A DNA stretch of 64,000 bases, taken from CAVSCD01 sp963726335 (lineage in GTDB: Bacteria; Acidobacteriota; Aminicenantia; Aminicenantales; UBA8522). Shown here piece after piece: positions 1 to 9,017 of this stretch. How positions within the stretch are numbered: position 1 is the first letter of the stretch; the number at the start of each line of letters is the position of its first letter. The stretch covers positions 310,001-374,000 of the forward strand of contig CAVSCD010000011.1 in assembly GCA_963726335.1 (NCBI GenBank), in the 5' to 3' direction. The notes below the pieces were generated by a model, which did no database searches, was not told the origin of the DNA, and was given only the letters and a program-made list of their open reading frames with translations. A program made the translations under genes and the position numbers.

Positions 1-389
1 AGCAGGGCGATGACGACGTCCAGGCCCTCGCGGCGGAGAAGGGCGGTGAAGGCGGCGTGGCGGCCGAGGCGGTCGCGCTCCCAGGAGGGAACACGGACGA
101 GCGTCTGCCGGATGCCCGCCGACTTCAGGGCGCCGATGATCTCCTCCTCCCGGCCGGGAACCGGTGAGCAGGCGAGGGCGAAAGGCGAACCGATGTCCAC
201 GGGGCGGCGGTGCAGGTGCTTCATGTGCTCGCGGTAGCGCCGGAGCGCGGGGGCGGCGGCGGCCAGGTCGGAGGCGATCAGGCTGAAGTAGCTCCCCGCG
301 TGCCTGAGATGGTGGCGCGTCCGCTCGCGCCGCGGGGCGACGTTGTGCGGCTGGTCGGCATATTCGTTCCAGGCGAAAGGAAAGCTCAT
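1..389 (-). CDS. Unrecognised protein, N-terminal part only (runs off the left edge)
   Basis: The ATG at 389 lies one base past the TGA of the upstream glycosyltransferase-kinase gene, so the two are probably co-transcribed. About 129 residues are visible, beginning MSFPFAWNEYADQPHN, and the frame stays open to the window edge. Residues 80-129 alternate hydrophobic strands and helices (ALKSAGIRQTLVRVP, then LRREGLDVVIALL). This resembles the first beta-alpha units of a TIM-barrel glycoside hydrolase, but that is only a pattern impression. No signal peptide is visible. I do not recognise the family. Its place beside an LPS-kinase-like gene suggests a role in surface glycans. Confidence 0.7.
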   Translation of the reverse strand, partial: MSFPFAWNEYADQPHNVAPRRERTRHHLRHAGSYFSLIASDLAAAAPALRRYREHMKHLHRRPVDIGSPFALACSPVPGREEEIIGALKSAGIRQTLVRVPSWERDRLGRHAAFTALLRREGLDVVIAL

Positions 390-390
390 A

Positions 391-2394
391 TCACTGGATC
401 CCGAGCGCGCGCGCCAGCCGCCGCAGGCGCAGCCGGCGCTTGAGCGCGAGATAGTTCGTGAAGACGGACTTGTTGATCTTGTACCACAGGCGCGGCAGCG
501 CCGGCGGCGGCCCGCCGTAATACCGGGTCAGGAAATGATCGCGGTGGGAGGCGGGGATGCCCAGGCGGATGAGGTTCTTGGCGCGGGCGAACCGGCCCAG
601 GCGGCGGCGGACGCGGATGCGGTTGGTATCGAGAAGCAAGAATTCAAAGCTCCCCGCGGCCGATGTCCTGACGAGCACGTTGCCGTCCGAGAGGTCTCTG
701 TGGAGGATGCCTTTGTCGTGGACGGATGAGAGGTGCGCGGCCAGGGCGTCGAGCAGGGATTCGAATTCCCGGTTGGGAAGCTGCCTGAACAGCCCGCGGA
801 CTTCGACGGCGCCCGCGACCCGCTCCGCCAAAAAATAGCTCCGGTCGACGAACCCGCGTTTCCTTTTGGCGAACCAGGCCACGGGGCGCGCCGTGCCCAG
901 GCCGCGATCGGTCAGCGCGGCGGCGCCCCGCCAGGCCCTTTCGGCCTTGGAGCGAAGGACGAGCGACTTCAGCTTATTGACCCCGCGGGAAGAGAGCTCC
1001 TTGACGATGATGTCGGCGACCTCGCACGAAGCACACGGCAGGGGCAGGCGGACGATGATATTGCGGCCTTCGCTCAGGACCTCGGCCCCCTGACGCGAGC
1101 GGAGGCGTTCGAACGGCGCCAGAGCCTCCAGGAACACACGGTCATCGCAGGCGGCCGCGATCATGCCTTTGTATCCGTCGATCTCTTTGGGGACGGCCTT
1201 GAGCCCGGGGACAGTCCCGGGGCCGGACGAGCCCCCGGCCTGCGCCCGTCCCCGGCCTGCGCCCGTCCCCGTTCTCTGCTCCAGTATCTCCCGGAGCGCG
1301 GCGCCGAGGGCGGCCGGCTGGAATTTTTCCCAGGTCAGCTCATAGCCTCTCCGGGCGATCGATTCGCGGAGGCCGGCATTATTCTTGAGCGCCAGGATGG
1401 CGTCCGCCAGCGATTCCGGCCTGGAGTTATCGCAAAGATAGATATCCCGTCCGTGCTCGAAGAACTCCGTGACGGCCGGCGTGCGGGCGGTGACGACCGC
1501 CTTGGCCATGGCCATCGCCTGGAAGATCTTGTGGGGAACGACGCGGCCGGCCTTCTCCGTCCGGCCGAAGATCCCGAGACAGACATCCGCCCTGAAGGCC
1601 ACCGTCCCCGCGAGTGCCGCCTGGCCCTGCCAGCCCTCGAAATAGATGTTCCCGAGTCCAAGCTCCGCGGCGCGCGCCTTGACGTCCGGCAGGGTTCTTC
1701 CGCCGCCGATCATCAAGAAGCGAACGCTCTTGTCCCTTTCCCAAACGCCGCGGGCCGCCTCGATGATGAATTCGACTCCGTGGAGCGGCAGGAAGGAGCC
1801 GAAAAAAGCCGCGGTGAAGGCCGCCCCCGCGGGCTGAGCCGCCCGGGCCGCCTGCCCGGCCCGCGCCACGTCACGGCTGAAGACCCGGTCGTCAAACCCG
1901 ACGGGGATAACGGCGAACCTATTTTGGGGCAACCCGAAGAAACGGGCGTAATAATCCCGGTGCGCCGCGGTATCGGCGAGGATAAGATCGGAAAAGCGGA
2001 AGGCCAGCGCGTCGATCCGCCTGTTCCACCAGGCGGCGAGGGATGCGCTCGACCGCCAGCCCCAGTCCACGATCTTGGTCTCGAACCGGGAGGCCAAGGG
2101 GTCGAAAATGACGCGCCGCGAACCCAAGACGGAGAGAAAACGCGCCAGCGGAATGTCCTTCTGGCAGAATTCGGGGACGAAAATATCACGGCATCGGTTT
2201 CGGCCGCCGGCGTCTCTCGAGCGGGCGCCCTGCGCCAGCCACTCCGACGCGAGCCGCGGGTAACGCAGCCAGAACTTGTATCCGGGCCGGACATGGCACT
2301 CCGAGACCGAAACGCCGGCCAGGCCAAGCCCCCGCCTCAAGACGGCATTCCGCGGATAGTCGCGGTCATATCCTCCGAGAAAACAGACGTCCAT
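391..2394 (-). CDS. GT4-type glycosyltransferase fused to an LPS-kinase-like domain
   Basis: A protein of 667 residues. Residues 1 to about 365 look like a GT-B glycosyltransferase of family 4, with a donor-binding half containing FFGSFLPLHG, YFEGWQGQ and a late acidic patch. Residues 400-667 carry a kinase-like fold of the KdkA/InaA/RIO kind, with HRDLSDGNVL near residue 565 (catalytic-loop HRD and Asn) and LLLDTNRI as the metal-binding segment. The joint, residues 370-396, is a Gly/Arg/Ala linker encoded by GC-rich repeats including the palindrome GGGACAGTCCC. I place the start at 2394 (MDVCFLGGYD), not at the upstream ATG, because family similarity begins there. Likely role: add a sugar and phosphorylate a core-glycan residue. 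The acceptor is unknown. Confidence 0.8.
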   Translation of the reverse strand: MDVCFLGGYDRDYPRNAVLRRGLGLAGVSVSECHVRPGYKFWLRYPRLASEWLAQGARSRDAGGRNRCRDIFVPEFCQKDIPLARFLSVLGSRRVIFDPLASRFETKIVDWGWRSSASLAAWWNRRIDALAFRFSDLILADTAAHRDYYARFFGLPQNRFAVIPVGFDDRVFSRDVARAGQAARAAQPAGAAFTAAFFGSFLPLHGVEFIIEAARGVWERDKSVRFLMIGGGRTLPDVKARAAELGLGNIYFEGWQGQAALAGTVAFRADVCLGIFGRTEKAGRVVPHKIFQAMAMAKAVVTARTPAVTEFFEHGRDIYLCDNSRPESLADAILALKNNAGLRESIARRGYELTWEKFQPAALGAALREILEQRTGTGAGRGRAQAGGSSGPGTVPGLKAVPKEIDGYKGMIAAACDDRVFLEALAPFERLRSRQGAEVLSEGRNIIVRLPLPCASCEVADIIVKELSSRGVNKLKSLVLRSKAERAWRGAAALTDRGLGTARPVAWFAKRKRGFVDRSYFLAERVAGAVEVRGLFRQLPNREFESLLDALAAHLSSVHDKGILHRDLSDGNVLVRTSAAGSFEFLLLDTNRIRVRRRLGRFARAKNLIRLGIPASHRDHFLTRYYGGPPPALPRLWYKINKSVFTNYLALKRRLRLRRLARALGIQ
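1205..1285. repeat. GC-rich palindromic repeat inside a coding linker
   Basis: The segment holds GGGGACAGTCCCGGGG, close to a perfect palindrome, followed by two direct copies of GCCTGCGCCCGTCCCCG. It encodes the low-complexity linker between the transferase and kinase halves of the surrounding gene. The same GGGGACAGTCCCC core ends the large inverted-repeat element at 34329-34606. This suggests a REP-like family that inserts without breaking reading frames. Confidence 0.55.
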
Positions 2395-2555
2395 GGTGAT
2401 CTTCAAGAAAATAAACCAGATGCGCTTTTTTTGCAATGACTGCCGCAACGATACCGCGACGGCGGTGGGAAGCATCCCCCGGCCGGAGCGTCTTCCGTAT
2501 TGCCGCATGGCCGCGGCGATTGCCTCAGGTCCTGCGTTTGGGAGAGAATAGGCCC

Positions 2556-4151
2556 GTGAAAAAAGCCGGCAAGTCCTCGATCGAGATCAACCCGGGGTTC
2601 CGGAAGGCCCTCGATATCATGGAGGGAACGGACCGCCATGTCTTCATCACCGGCAAGGCGGGGACGGGTAAGTCCACGCTCCTCGAGCTTTTCCGCTCGC
2701 AGACGCCGAAGCGGATCGCGGTCCTCGCGCCGACGGGCGTCGCCGCCCTCAACGTCCGCGGCCAGACGATCCACTCGTTCTTCAAGTTCAAACCCGACAT
2801 CACGCCCGACCGCATCCGGAAGCTTCCCAAGAACGCGGACCGGGCCGCGCTCTACAAAAACCTCGACGCCGTCGTCATCGACGAGGTGTCGATGGTCCGG
2901 GCCGACCTCCTGGACTGCGTCGAAAAGTTCCTCAGGCTCAACGGCCCCCGCCCCAAAAAGTGGTTCGGCGGCCTCCAGATGATCTTCATCGGCGACCTCT
3001 ACCAGCTGCCGCCCGTGGTCACCGGCCACGAGAAAGGCCTCTTCGGCGGCGACGGGGGCGGGCGGTACGAATCACCGTATTTCTTTTCGGCGGCGATCTT
3101 CGGCGAGCCGGCGTTCGACCTGGAGTTCGTCGAGCTGGAGAAGGTCTACCGGCAGACCGACGCCGGGTTCGTCGATCTTCTCAACGCCATCCGCAACCGC
3201 TCGATCGACGAGGCGGAGGTCGAGCGGCTCAACAGCCGCTGCCGGCCCGAATTCTCGCCGCCCGACGGCGAGTTCTACATCACGCTCACGAGCACGAACG
3301 ACCTGGCGGCCCTGCGCAACCGCGAGATGCTCGCCGGCCTGCCCGGCCGCGCCCGCCGTTACGAGGGCCTGGTCGACGGCGAGTTCGACCGCTCCTCGCT
3401 GCCGACCGAGGAAGCCCTCGAGCTCAAGCCCGGCGCCCAGGTCATGCTCCTGACGAACGACCGGCGCGGCCGCTGGGTGAACGGGACGATCGGCCGGGTC
3501 GACAAGATCGTCAAGGTCGCGGGAGGCGACGAGATCATCGCCGTCGATATCCCGGGCGAGGGCCTGGTCGACATCGTGCCGAATACCTGGGAGCTCTTCC
3601 ATTTCCGCTACGATGCCGAGGCCGACAGGATCGAGTCCGAAGCGGTGGGCGCGTTCACCCAGTACCCGCTGCGGCTGGCCTGGGCCGTGACGATCCACAA
3701 GAGCCAGGGCAAGACATTCGACCGCGTGGTCATCGACATCGGGCGCGGGGCGTTCGCCCACGGCCAGGTGTACGTCGCCCTGAGCCGCTGCACGAGCTTC
3801 GAGGGCATCGTCCTCAAGCGGCCGATCACCAAAAATCACATCTGGATGGACTGGCGGATCGTCAAGTTCCTGACACGCTTCCAGTACCGGAAAGCCGACG
3901 AGGCCGTGCCGGTCGCCGAGCGGCGGGCGATGGTCATCGAGGCCATCAGGACCGGCCGGGAGCTCGAGATCGTCTACCTCAAGCCGGATGACACGAAGTC
4001 GCGCCGCCGCATCCGGCCCGAAGCCGTGGAGATGATGGAATATCACGGCCGGACGTTCGAGGGAGTCAGGGCCTTCTGCCACAAGCGCGGCGAGGTCCGC
4101 AACTTCCGGATCGACCGGATGCTCGAGGTCAAGAAGTGCGAGGAGGCTTGA
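2556..4151 (+). CDS. PIF1-like AAA helicase with C-terminal WYL-like domain
   Basis: A protein of 531 residues. It shows Walker A GKAGTGKST (about residues 33-41), Walker B VVIDEVSM, motif III IFIGDLYQLPPV, and the late helicase motifs VTIHKSQGKTFDRV and YVALSRCTSFEG typical of PIF1/RecD-type superfamily 1B 5'-3' DNA helicases. The last 65 residues (RTGRELEIVYLKPDD, then FEGVRAFCHKRGEVRNFRIDR) match the pattern of a WYL ligand- or nucleic-acid-sensing domain. The GTG start at 2556 has GGAGAG 10 bases upstream; the longer frame from 2436 is Arg-rich and unlike the family. The gene converges on and overlaps by 109 bp a RecB-type nuclease gene. A role in repair or replication-fork processing is likely; defence is possible. 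Confidence 0.88.
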   Translation: MKKAGKSSIEINPGFRKALDIMEGTDRHVFITGKAGTGKSTLLELFRSQTPKRIAVLAPTGVAALNVRGQTIHSFFKFKPDITPDRIRKLPKNADRAALYKNLDAVVIDEVSMVRADLLDCVEKFLRLNGPRPKKWFGGLQMIFIGDLYQLPPVVTGHEKGLFGGDGGGRYESPYFFSAAIFGEPAFDLEFVELEKVYRQTDAGFVDLLNAIRNRSIDEAEVERLNSRCRPEFSPPDGEFYITLTSTNDLAALRNREMLAGLPGRARRYEGLVDGEFDRSSLPTEEALELKPGAQVMLLTNDRRGRWVNGTIGRVDKIVKVAGGDEIIAVDIPGEGLVDIVPNTWELFHFRYDAEADRIESEAVGAFTQYPLRLAWAVTIHKSQGKTFDRVVIDIGRGAFAHGQVYVALSRCTSFEGIVLKRPITKNHIWMDWRIVKFLTRFQYRKADEAVPVAERRAMVIEAIRTGRELEIVYLKPDDTKSRRRIRPEAVEMMEYHGRTFEGVRAFCHKRGEVRNFRIDRMLEVKKCEEA

Positions 4152-5533
4152 GAACGGGCGGCAAGGCTAATTGGTCGTAATGGGCCACATTTCCACCTGC
4201 GCCCCCTGAATCGTGCGTAATTCCTCGCAAACATTTGGCTCGAGCTGCTTAACCGGGTTCCGCCATCTCCACCGCTATTATTGCTATTACTTTTATCCCC
4301 GTTGTTATCTTTTCTATTATCTTTTAAGGTCACGGTGAAGGACTCTTCGGCCTGGCGATATTCCTTCATGCGGGCGAGGACATCGTCAGGCCACTTGCCC
4401 CCAGCGACGGCCTTTCTGAGCGCCCCGATATCGAGCACGCTGACGTCATTCCAGATACCGGCCGCGCGCAATTCTTCCTCGAGGGCCTGGCGCTTCTCCG
4501 TTCCCTCGTCTGGCCACGATTCGACAACTTTACTCGTTATCCTGAGGCGCGCATCCGTGCCGGCGATGACGACCACGTCTTCCTGCCGGGCAAAATCGAG
4601 GGCGACTTTCCGGATGTCCTTGATCTCCGCCTCGAGCCGTTTGATTTCCGCCTGGGGACCCTTGACCTGCTCCTCGAGCTCCTTCTTCATCCGCCACTTC
4701 TCCGCATAGGCATCGACAATGGCCACGCCCGGCACCTCTTTCCAGTCGGCCTGGGGCAGTTCCTGCAGCTTGAACAGGTGCTTCTTCGCCGGGCACAGGT
4801 CCCAGTAGGGGCACCAGCCGCAAAGGGCGCTCTCGTGCGGCGGGAATTCCCGCTCGGCTTCGATCCTGTCGATCAACCCGGCGAGATCCGCCTTGAGCTT
4901 CTCGAGCGCCTCCGGCGTGCGCGCCGAGCGCATCTCCATGTCGAAGGCCACGTAATGCCAGACGAGCCGCACCCGCTCCGCTTCCGGCCAGAGCGTCTGA
5001 ACCCCGACCTGATAGAGGGCCAGCTGCTCGTCCGTGTCGACTTCGGCCTGCTCCGGCAGGCCCGAACTCGTCTTGTAGTCGTGGATCTCGAAAGCGCCGT
5101 CCGGGGCGAGCATCAGCCGGTCGATGATACCCTTGCATTTGTATCGCCGGGCATCGTCAAGAGGGAACCGGATGTACTTCTCGAGCCCCAGAACCCGCCC
5201 TTCGTCGAAGGGGTGGTGCCGCCGGTAATAATCCTCGATGAAGCGGCGGCCCAAGAGCCTGTAGTCGTCGGCGGTGCGCTCTTTCTTGTTGATCTTCACC
5301 TCGGGCTTCCAGTTATCGGCCCAGGCCTTTTCGTAGTAGCCCAAGAGCTCCTCGAGCGGAACGACCCGGAACGCCCGCTCTCGATAGAGCCACTCCATCG
5401 CCTCGTGGAACCGCTGCCCGAGAAAAGCCTCGACGCCTTCCTCGTAGCGCTTGATCCTGTCGACATAGACGAACTTGTAATGGCGCGCGCATTCCTCGAA
5501 CTGATGAAGCTGCGAAATCGAATATTCGGCCAT
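4043..5533 (-). CDS. PD-(D/E)XK (RecB/Cas4-type) nuclease with Fe-S cysteines
   Basis: A protein of 496 residues. QLHQFEECARHYKF opens the fold and gives the first cluster cysteine; GQRFHEAMEWLY supplies the conserved His; CKGIIDRLM and IHDYKTSSG give the D and DxK catalytic motifs. CGWCPYWDLCP near residue 240 supplies the last three cysteines of an AddB/Cas4-type 4Fe-4S cluster. A coiled-coil stretch follows (KELEEQVKGPQAEIKRLEAEI), then an Asn/Asp/Ser-rich tail encoded by an AT-rich patch (about 4270-4330) unlike the rest of the gene. The last 70 residues overlap the 3' end of the helicase on the other strand and look non-native, so the functional protein may end earlier. The start has GGGAG about 10 bases upstream. 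Confidence 0.85.
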   Translation of the reverse strand: MAEYSISQLHQFEECARHYKFVYVDRIKRYEEGVEAFLGQRFHEAMEWLYRERAFRVVPLEELLGYYEKAWADNWKPEVKINKKERTADDYRLLGRRFIEDYYRRHHPFDEGRVLGLEKYIRFPLDDARRYKCKGIIDRLMLAPDGAFEIHDYKTSSGLPEQAEVDTDEQLALYQVGVQTLWPEAERVRLVWHYVAFDMEMRSARTPEALEKLKADLAGLIDRIEAEREFPPHESALCGWCPYWDLCPAKKHLFKLQELPQADWKEVPGVAIVDAYAEKWRMKKELEEQVKGPQAEIKRLEAEIKDIRKVALDFARQEDVVVIAGTDARLRITSKVVESWPDEGTEKRQALEEELRAAGIWNDVSVLDIGALRKAVAGGKWPDDVLARMKEYRQAEESFTVTLKDNRKDNNGDKSNSNNSGGDGGTRLSSSSQMFARNYARFRGRRWKCGPLRPISLAARSQASSHFLTSSIRSIRKLRTSPRLWQKALTPSNVRP

Positions 5534-5764
5534 GGATTGAAGCTCCCTGAAGATTTTTATTAAACAGCAATTCCGGCCTCAAGTCCAGGCCGCCCCGGGA
5601 GCCGCTTCGCCGGCGAGCCGGCGCCGCCAACCGGCTTCGGGGACACGTTGACGCGGCCGCGCGGCTTCTGGTATAAGTCCGCGCTGGGCCAAGGGCCCAT
5701 GATTATCGACTTCGATCGAGGTCCGGCCGGACATCGCCACGACGCGCCGGGCGGGAGGATACTC

Positions 5765-8041
5765 ATGAAGCGTTCGTCGCCAGCCGGCCCCCGGAAGGGC
5801 ATTTCTGCCGCCGCCGGGCTGGCCGTCAGCCTGATGCTCTGGGCGGGCCCCGCCCCGGCCGCGCCGGCGCGCCAGTCGACCCTGACTCTCAGCCTGACCC
5901 TCGACCTCAGCGGGCGGTTCGACCAATCCATCTACCGCGACTTCGGCAATGGGTTCATGCGCCACCACTACGGCGATGCCATCCACCTGACCTACACCAT
6001 CAGGACCCGCTGGACAGTCGAGGGCGGCGAGGAAGCCACCAGTGAAAGCCTTGACCTCGGCCAGCCCGCCAACTCCTGCTCGTTGTCGGGAGCGGGCGGC
6101 GGCACCTACAACACCTATGAGACCCGGAAGACCACGGACCGCAAGACCCGGGCCCCGATGATGTCGGTGATGACCGTGGACTCAAGCTGGAATTACGGGA
6201 CCGGCACGCCGGACAGCCCGCCGGTGCCGTCGGTTGAAGTCTCGCCCAAGAGCGGCCGGTTCCGCATCGGCCGGCTGGAGAATATCTTCGACTTCGACGA
6301 CATCAAACCCGCCGGTTCGACGAAAAGCTACAACAAGAGCGCCGACGGGACCTTCTCCGATTCCTCGGCCCAGCCGTTCGGTGCGATCATGGGCCCGGCC
6401 TTCTGCAACTTCGCCAACATGTACACCATGTCGGCGCCCGTGCATAAGGGGCTGTCAGGGACGTTCGCCCCCGGCAAGCCCTTCTCCGTCTCGGGAACGG
6501 TCACCAAGGAGGTGACCCTGGCGGATTTCCTGGGGATGGCCGGGGGCTCGGCGCCCGCTCCCTCCCCCGATGTCGAGAGAAGCGACGAGGGCGGCGGCAC
6601 ACTGACGATCACCTACACTCTGTCCTACAACAAGGAACCCGAAGACCTCGAGGCCGTCTTCGTCCTGCCCAAGGACTTCGACGCCTGGCTGCCGACGGCG
6701 CTCCGGAACGAAAATGTGCCCGCCGACGGGCTGACGATCGGCGTCCGTCTCCGGCGGAAGGACAAGCCGGACGAACCGCCCGGCGAGAAGGCCAGCTTCA
6801 CCTTCGAGCTCCTGGATACATCCCGGGAGCCCGGCATTTGCCTCAACTTTCCGGCCCCCGACAGCGTGACCAAGCCGGCCCCCTTCGACCTCCAGATCCT
6901 GGAGGCGGACAATCCCGGCCTCGAGGTCAAGGAGAAAGGCCAGTCGGCGTCCACCAAGGGCGAGCCGTCCCCCGACGCCGAAGTGATGGTGCGTTCGTTC
7001 GATTACGGCGCCTTCGCCATCCTCAAGGCGACGGCCCGGGTCGGGGACCGGACCTATATCGCCCACCTCGCGGGAGACGAGACAAAACAGTTCCTCAAGC
7101 TGCCGAAGGACGATAACGACAACCGGGTCGCCGACGGCTGGGAAAAGTCCGTCGGCTGCCTGGACAAGAACCTGCCCGCCGACTGGGACGGCGCCGACGA
7201 CCCGTCCGGACAGGGAACGACCGGAGACGGGATCTCGCTCTACGAGAAATACCGGGGTTTCGATTTCGCCGGGATCCACGAGCGGCTCAAGCCCTACAAC
7301 AAGAAATATGTCTTCTGCGCCGACGTGACGGGCGGCGTCCAGCAGGCCCTGGTCTCGCCGAGCATGAGCCCCTACGCCTTCACCAAGGTCAGCAGGACGG
7401 CCCTCCGCTTCATCGACGACAACCGCTGGACGGGAGAGGGCTCGTCGGCAAACGGAAAGCGGATCGTCAATTTCAACCACGGCTGGTCGGGAGGTCACGC
7501 CGTCGACCAGCACGGGCTCCGGGTCAACCTGGACGCGGCCGAGAACCCGGTCGCCCCGCCGGGCTACAACGCCTGGCGGGTGGCCAAGGGCTGGGGGGCC
7601 GAGGAAGACCCGTCGGAGACGACCGGCGGGATAACCTTGGCGGACGCCTCGGCCACTGACGGCCCCTGGTCGCCCGGCGACACCTACGAGATCCAGGTCT
7701 ATCCGGGGAATATCCGGCGCCGTGTCCGCAACACGGTCGCCTATCACCTCAACGGCACAGAGGCGGACGCCCAGAAATACATCAGCGAGCACCCCGACGA
7801 CTACGCCGAACACTACGCCCGCCTGCTGTCGCGCGTCATCTCCCACGAGATGTCCCACGGCATCGGCGCGCTGGACCACACGCCGCGGGCCGACGGCGAC
7901 AAGAAGTGCGTCATGAGGTATTTCGCGTGGTGGGACTGCCCCAAGAACCCGGCCGACGCCTTCGAGCTCAAGGCCAGGACCTGGCCGGATTCGCTGTGCG
8001 GTGGCTGCTGGGGCCAGGTCGATGTCAGCGACCAAAGATAG
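5765..8041 (+). CDS. Secreted metzincin-like HExxH protein
   Basis: A protein of 758 residues with a signal peptide (MKRSSPAGPRKG then a hydrophobic stretch ending APAAPA). GGGAGGA precedes the ATG at 5765. Most of the N-terminal 440 residues are unrecognised beta-rich sequence. Around residue 447 a PKDDNDNRVADGWE segment resembles a calcium-binding thrombospondin-3-like loop. At residues 694-705 lies HEMSHGIGALDH, that is HExxHxxGxxD followed by H. A Met-turn-like CVMRY follows at 715-719. This order is that of metzincin zinc peptidases, with Asp or the following His as third ligand, as in snapalysin-type variants. It is probably exported across the inner membrane. The substrate is unknown. 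The lipoprotein gene at 8106 follows 64 bases downstream. Confidence 0.75.
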   Translation: MKRSSPAGPRKGISAAAGLAVSLMLWAGPAPAAPARQSTLTLSLTLDLSGRFDQSIYRDFGNGFMRHHYGDAIHLTYTIRTRWTVEGGEEATSESLDLGQPANSCSLSGAGGGTYNTYETRKTTDRKTRAPMMSVMTVDSSWNYGTGTPDSPPVPSVEVSPKSGRFRIGRLENIFDFDDIKPAGSTKSYNKSADGTFSDSSAQPFGAIMGPAFCNFANMYTMSAPVHKGLSGTFAPGKPFSVSGTVTKEVTLADFLGMAGGSAPAPSPDVERSDEGGGTLTITYTLSYNKEPEDLEAVFVLPKDFDAWLPTALRNENVPADGLTIGVRLRRKDKPDEPPGEKASFTFELLDTSREPGICLNFPAPDSVTKPAPFDLQILEADNPGLEVKEKGQSASTKGEPSPDAEVMVRSFDYGAFAILKATARVGDRTYIAHLAGDETKQFLKLPKDDNDNRVADGWEKSVGCLDKNLPADWDGADDPSGQGTTGDGISLYEKYRGFDFAGIHERLKPYNKKYVFCADVTGGVQQALVSPSMSPYAFTKVSRTALRFIDDNRWTGEGSSANGKRIVNFNHGWSGGHAVDQHGLRVNLDAAENPVAPPGYNAWRVAKGWGAEEDPSETTGGITLADASATDGPWSPGDTYEIQVYPGNIRRRVRNTVAYHLNGTEADAQKYISEHPDDYAEHYARLLSRVISHEMSHGIGALDHTPRADGDKKCVMRYFAWWDCPKNPADAFELKARTWPDSLCGGCWGQVDVSDQR

Positions 8042-8105
8042 GAGGCCGGTGGCGGTGCGGGAGGCGGGGCGCGAAGCGGATATGGCCAAGCGCAAGGAGG
8101 CGACC

Positions 8106-9017
8106 ATGAGACGGCACGATAAAGGATCCCAAGGATGGGCTGCGGGCCTTTTCCTTATTCTTATTCTCCTCGCAGGCGCTCTGGCGGCCTGCCAGCGGAC
8201 GTCCGGGACGTCCTCGACCCAGGCCGAGCCGGCCGGCCGCGAAGAACCGCCGGCCGCCGACCTGGCGCTCGAGGTGCGTCCGCTCTGGCCGACGGTTTAC
8301 ACGGGTAGTCTGTTGGCCATCCGCGCCCGGATAACGAGCCCCCGGGCCCAGCAGGACGCCTACCGCGAGCTCCGGGCCCTGGAGGACGGCACGAAACCCA
8401 AGACGCCGACATTCAAGCCGCCGGCCGTGCCCAAGGGTTGGGTTGAGCAGGTCGCTTTCACCGTGAAGCAGCTCCAGGCGGACGGCTCGACCAGGCCGGT
8501 CCTCGAGGGCCTGGATTGGACGGCCTGCCTTGTGCCGCTGTCCGAAGATCAAACCGCCGATCCTGCCGGGGCGAGCGCCTTGCCCCGCGAATGGAACCTG
8601 GGCCCGGACGTCGCGCCTTTGGCCGAGGGCGCCTATCTCCTCCAGGCGGCCTGGAAGGGTCCCGAGGGGACGTTGACCGCTTCCGAGACCCGCTTCACCG
8701 TCAAGCCGGCCGCGACCCAGGACGAGAAAACGGAACACGCCCGGCGGCTGGCCAAGTTCGAGTTCGGGCGCGGGCGCTACCAGGAGGCGCTGGCCCAGGC
8801 CACGGCCGTGATCGACGCCGACCCGGTCTTCACTCCAGAGATCGCCGAGACCTTCATGGTCGCCGCGGCCTCCCAGGCCGGCCTCAAGAACTGGCAGGCC
8901 GCCGCGGAGACCTACAAGAAACTCCTCGCCTGGCTGCCCGACAAGAGCGACCAGGCCGAACTCGTCAGGGACATGCTCAAGTACGTCGAGGAGCAGGCCG
9001 CCGCGCCCGCCCGCTGA
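8106..9017 (+). CDS. Lipoprotein with C-terminal TPR-like repeats
   Basis: A protein of 303 residues. The signal sequence ends in a lipobox LAAC with Cys29, so it is probably a lipid-anchored envelope protein. AAGGAGG sits 6 bases before the chosen ATG; longer in-frame starts overlap the upstream protease gene. Residues 55-215 are an unrecognised beta-rich domain. The last 80 residues form helix pairs of the TPR type (EFGRGRYQEALAQA, then GLKNWQAAAETYKKLL). It follows the HExxH protein closely on the same strand, so the two may act together, for example with this as a periplasmic scaffold or inhibitor. No specific function can be assigned. Confidence 0.75.
   Translation: MRRHDKGSQGWAAGLFLILILLAGALAACQRTSGTSSTQAEPAGREEPPAADLALEVRPLWPTVYTGSLLAIRARITSPRAQQDAYRELRALEDGTKPKTPTFKPPAVPKGWVEQVAFTVKQLQADGSTRPVLEGLDWTACLVPLSEDQTADPAGASALPREWNLGPDVAPLAEGAYLLQAAWKGPEGTLTASETRFTVKPAATQDEKTEHARRLAKFEFGRGRYQEALAQATAVIDADPVFTPEIAETFMVAAASQAGLKNWQAAAETYKKLLAWLPDKSDQAELVRDMLKYVEEQAAAPAR

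Noticed and set aside
733..2439. A 568-codon plus-strand open frame
   Set aside because: It is antisense to the glycosyltransferase-kinase gene; there is no ribosome binding site or recognisable domain.
6455..8107. A 550-codon minus-strand open frame
   Set aside because: It is antisense to the signal-peptide-bearing HExxH protein and lacks any motif.
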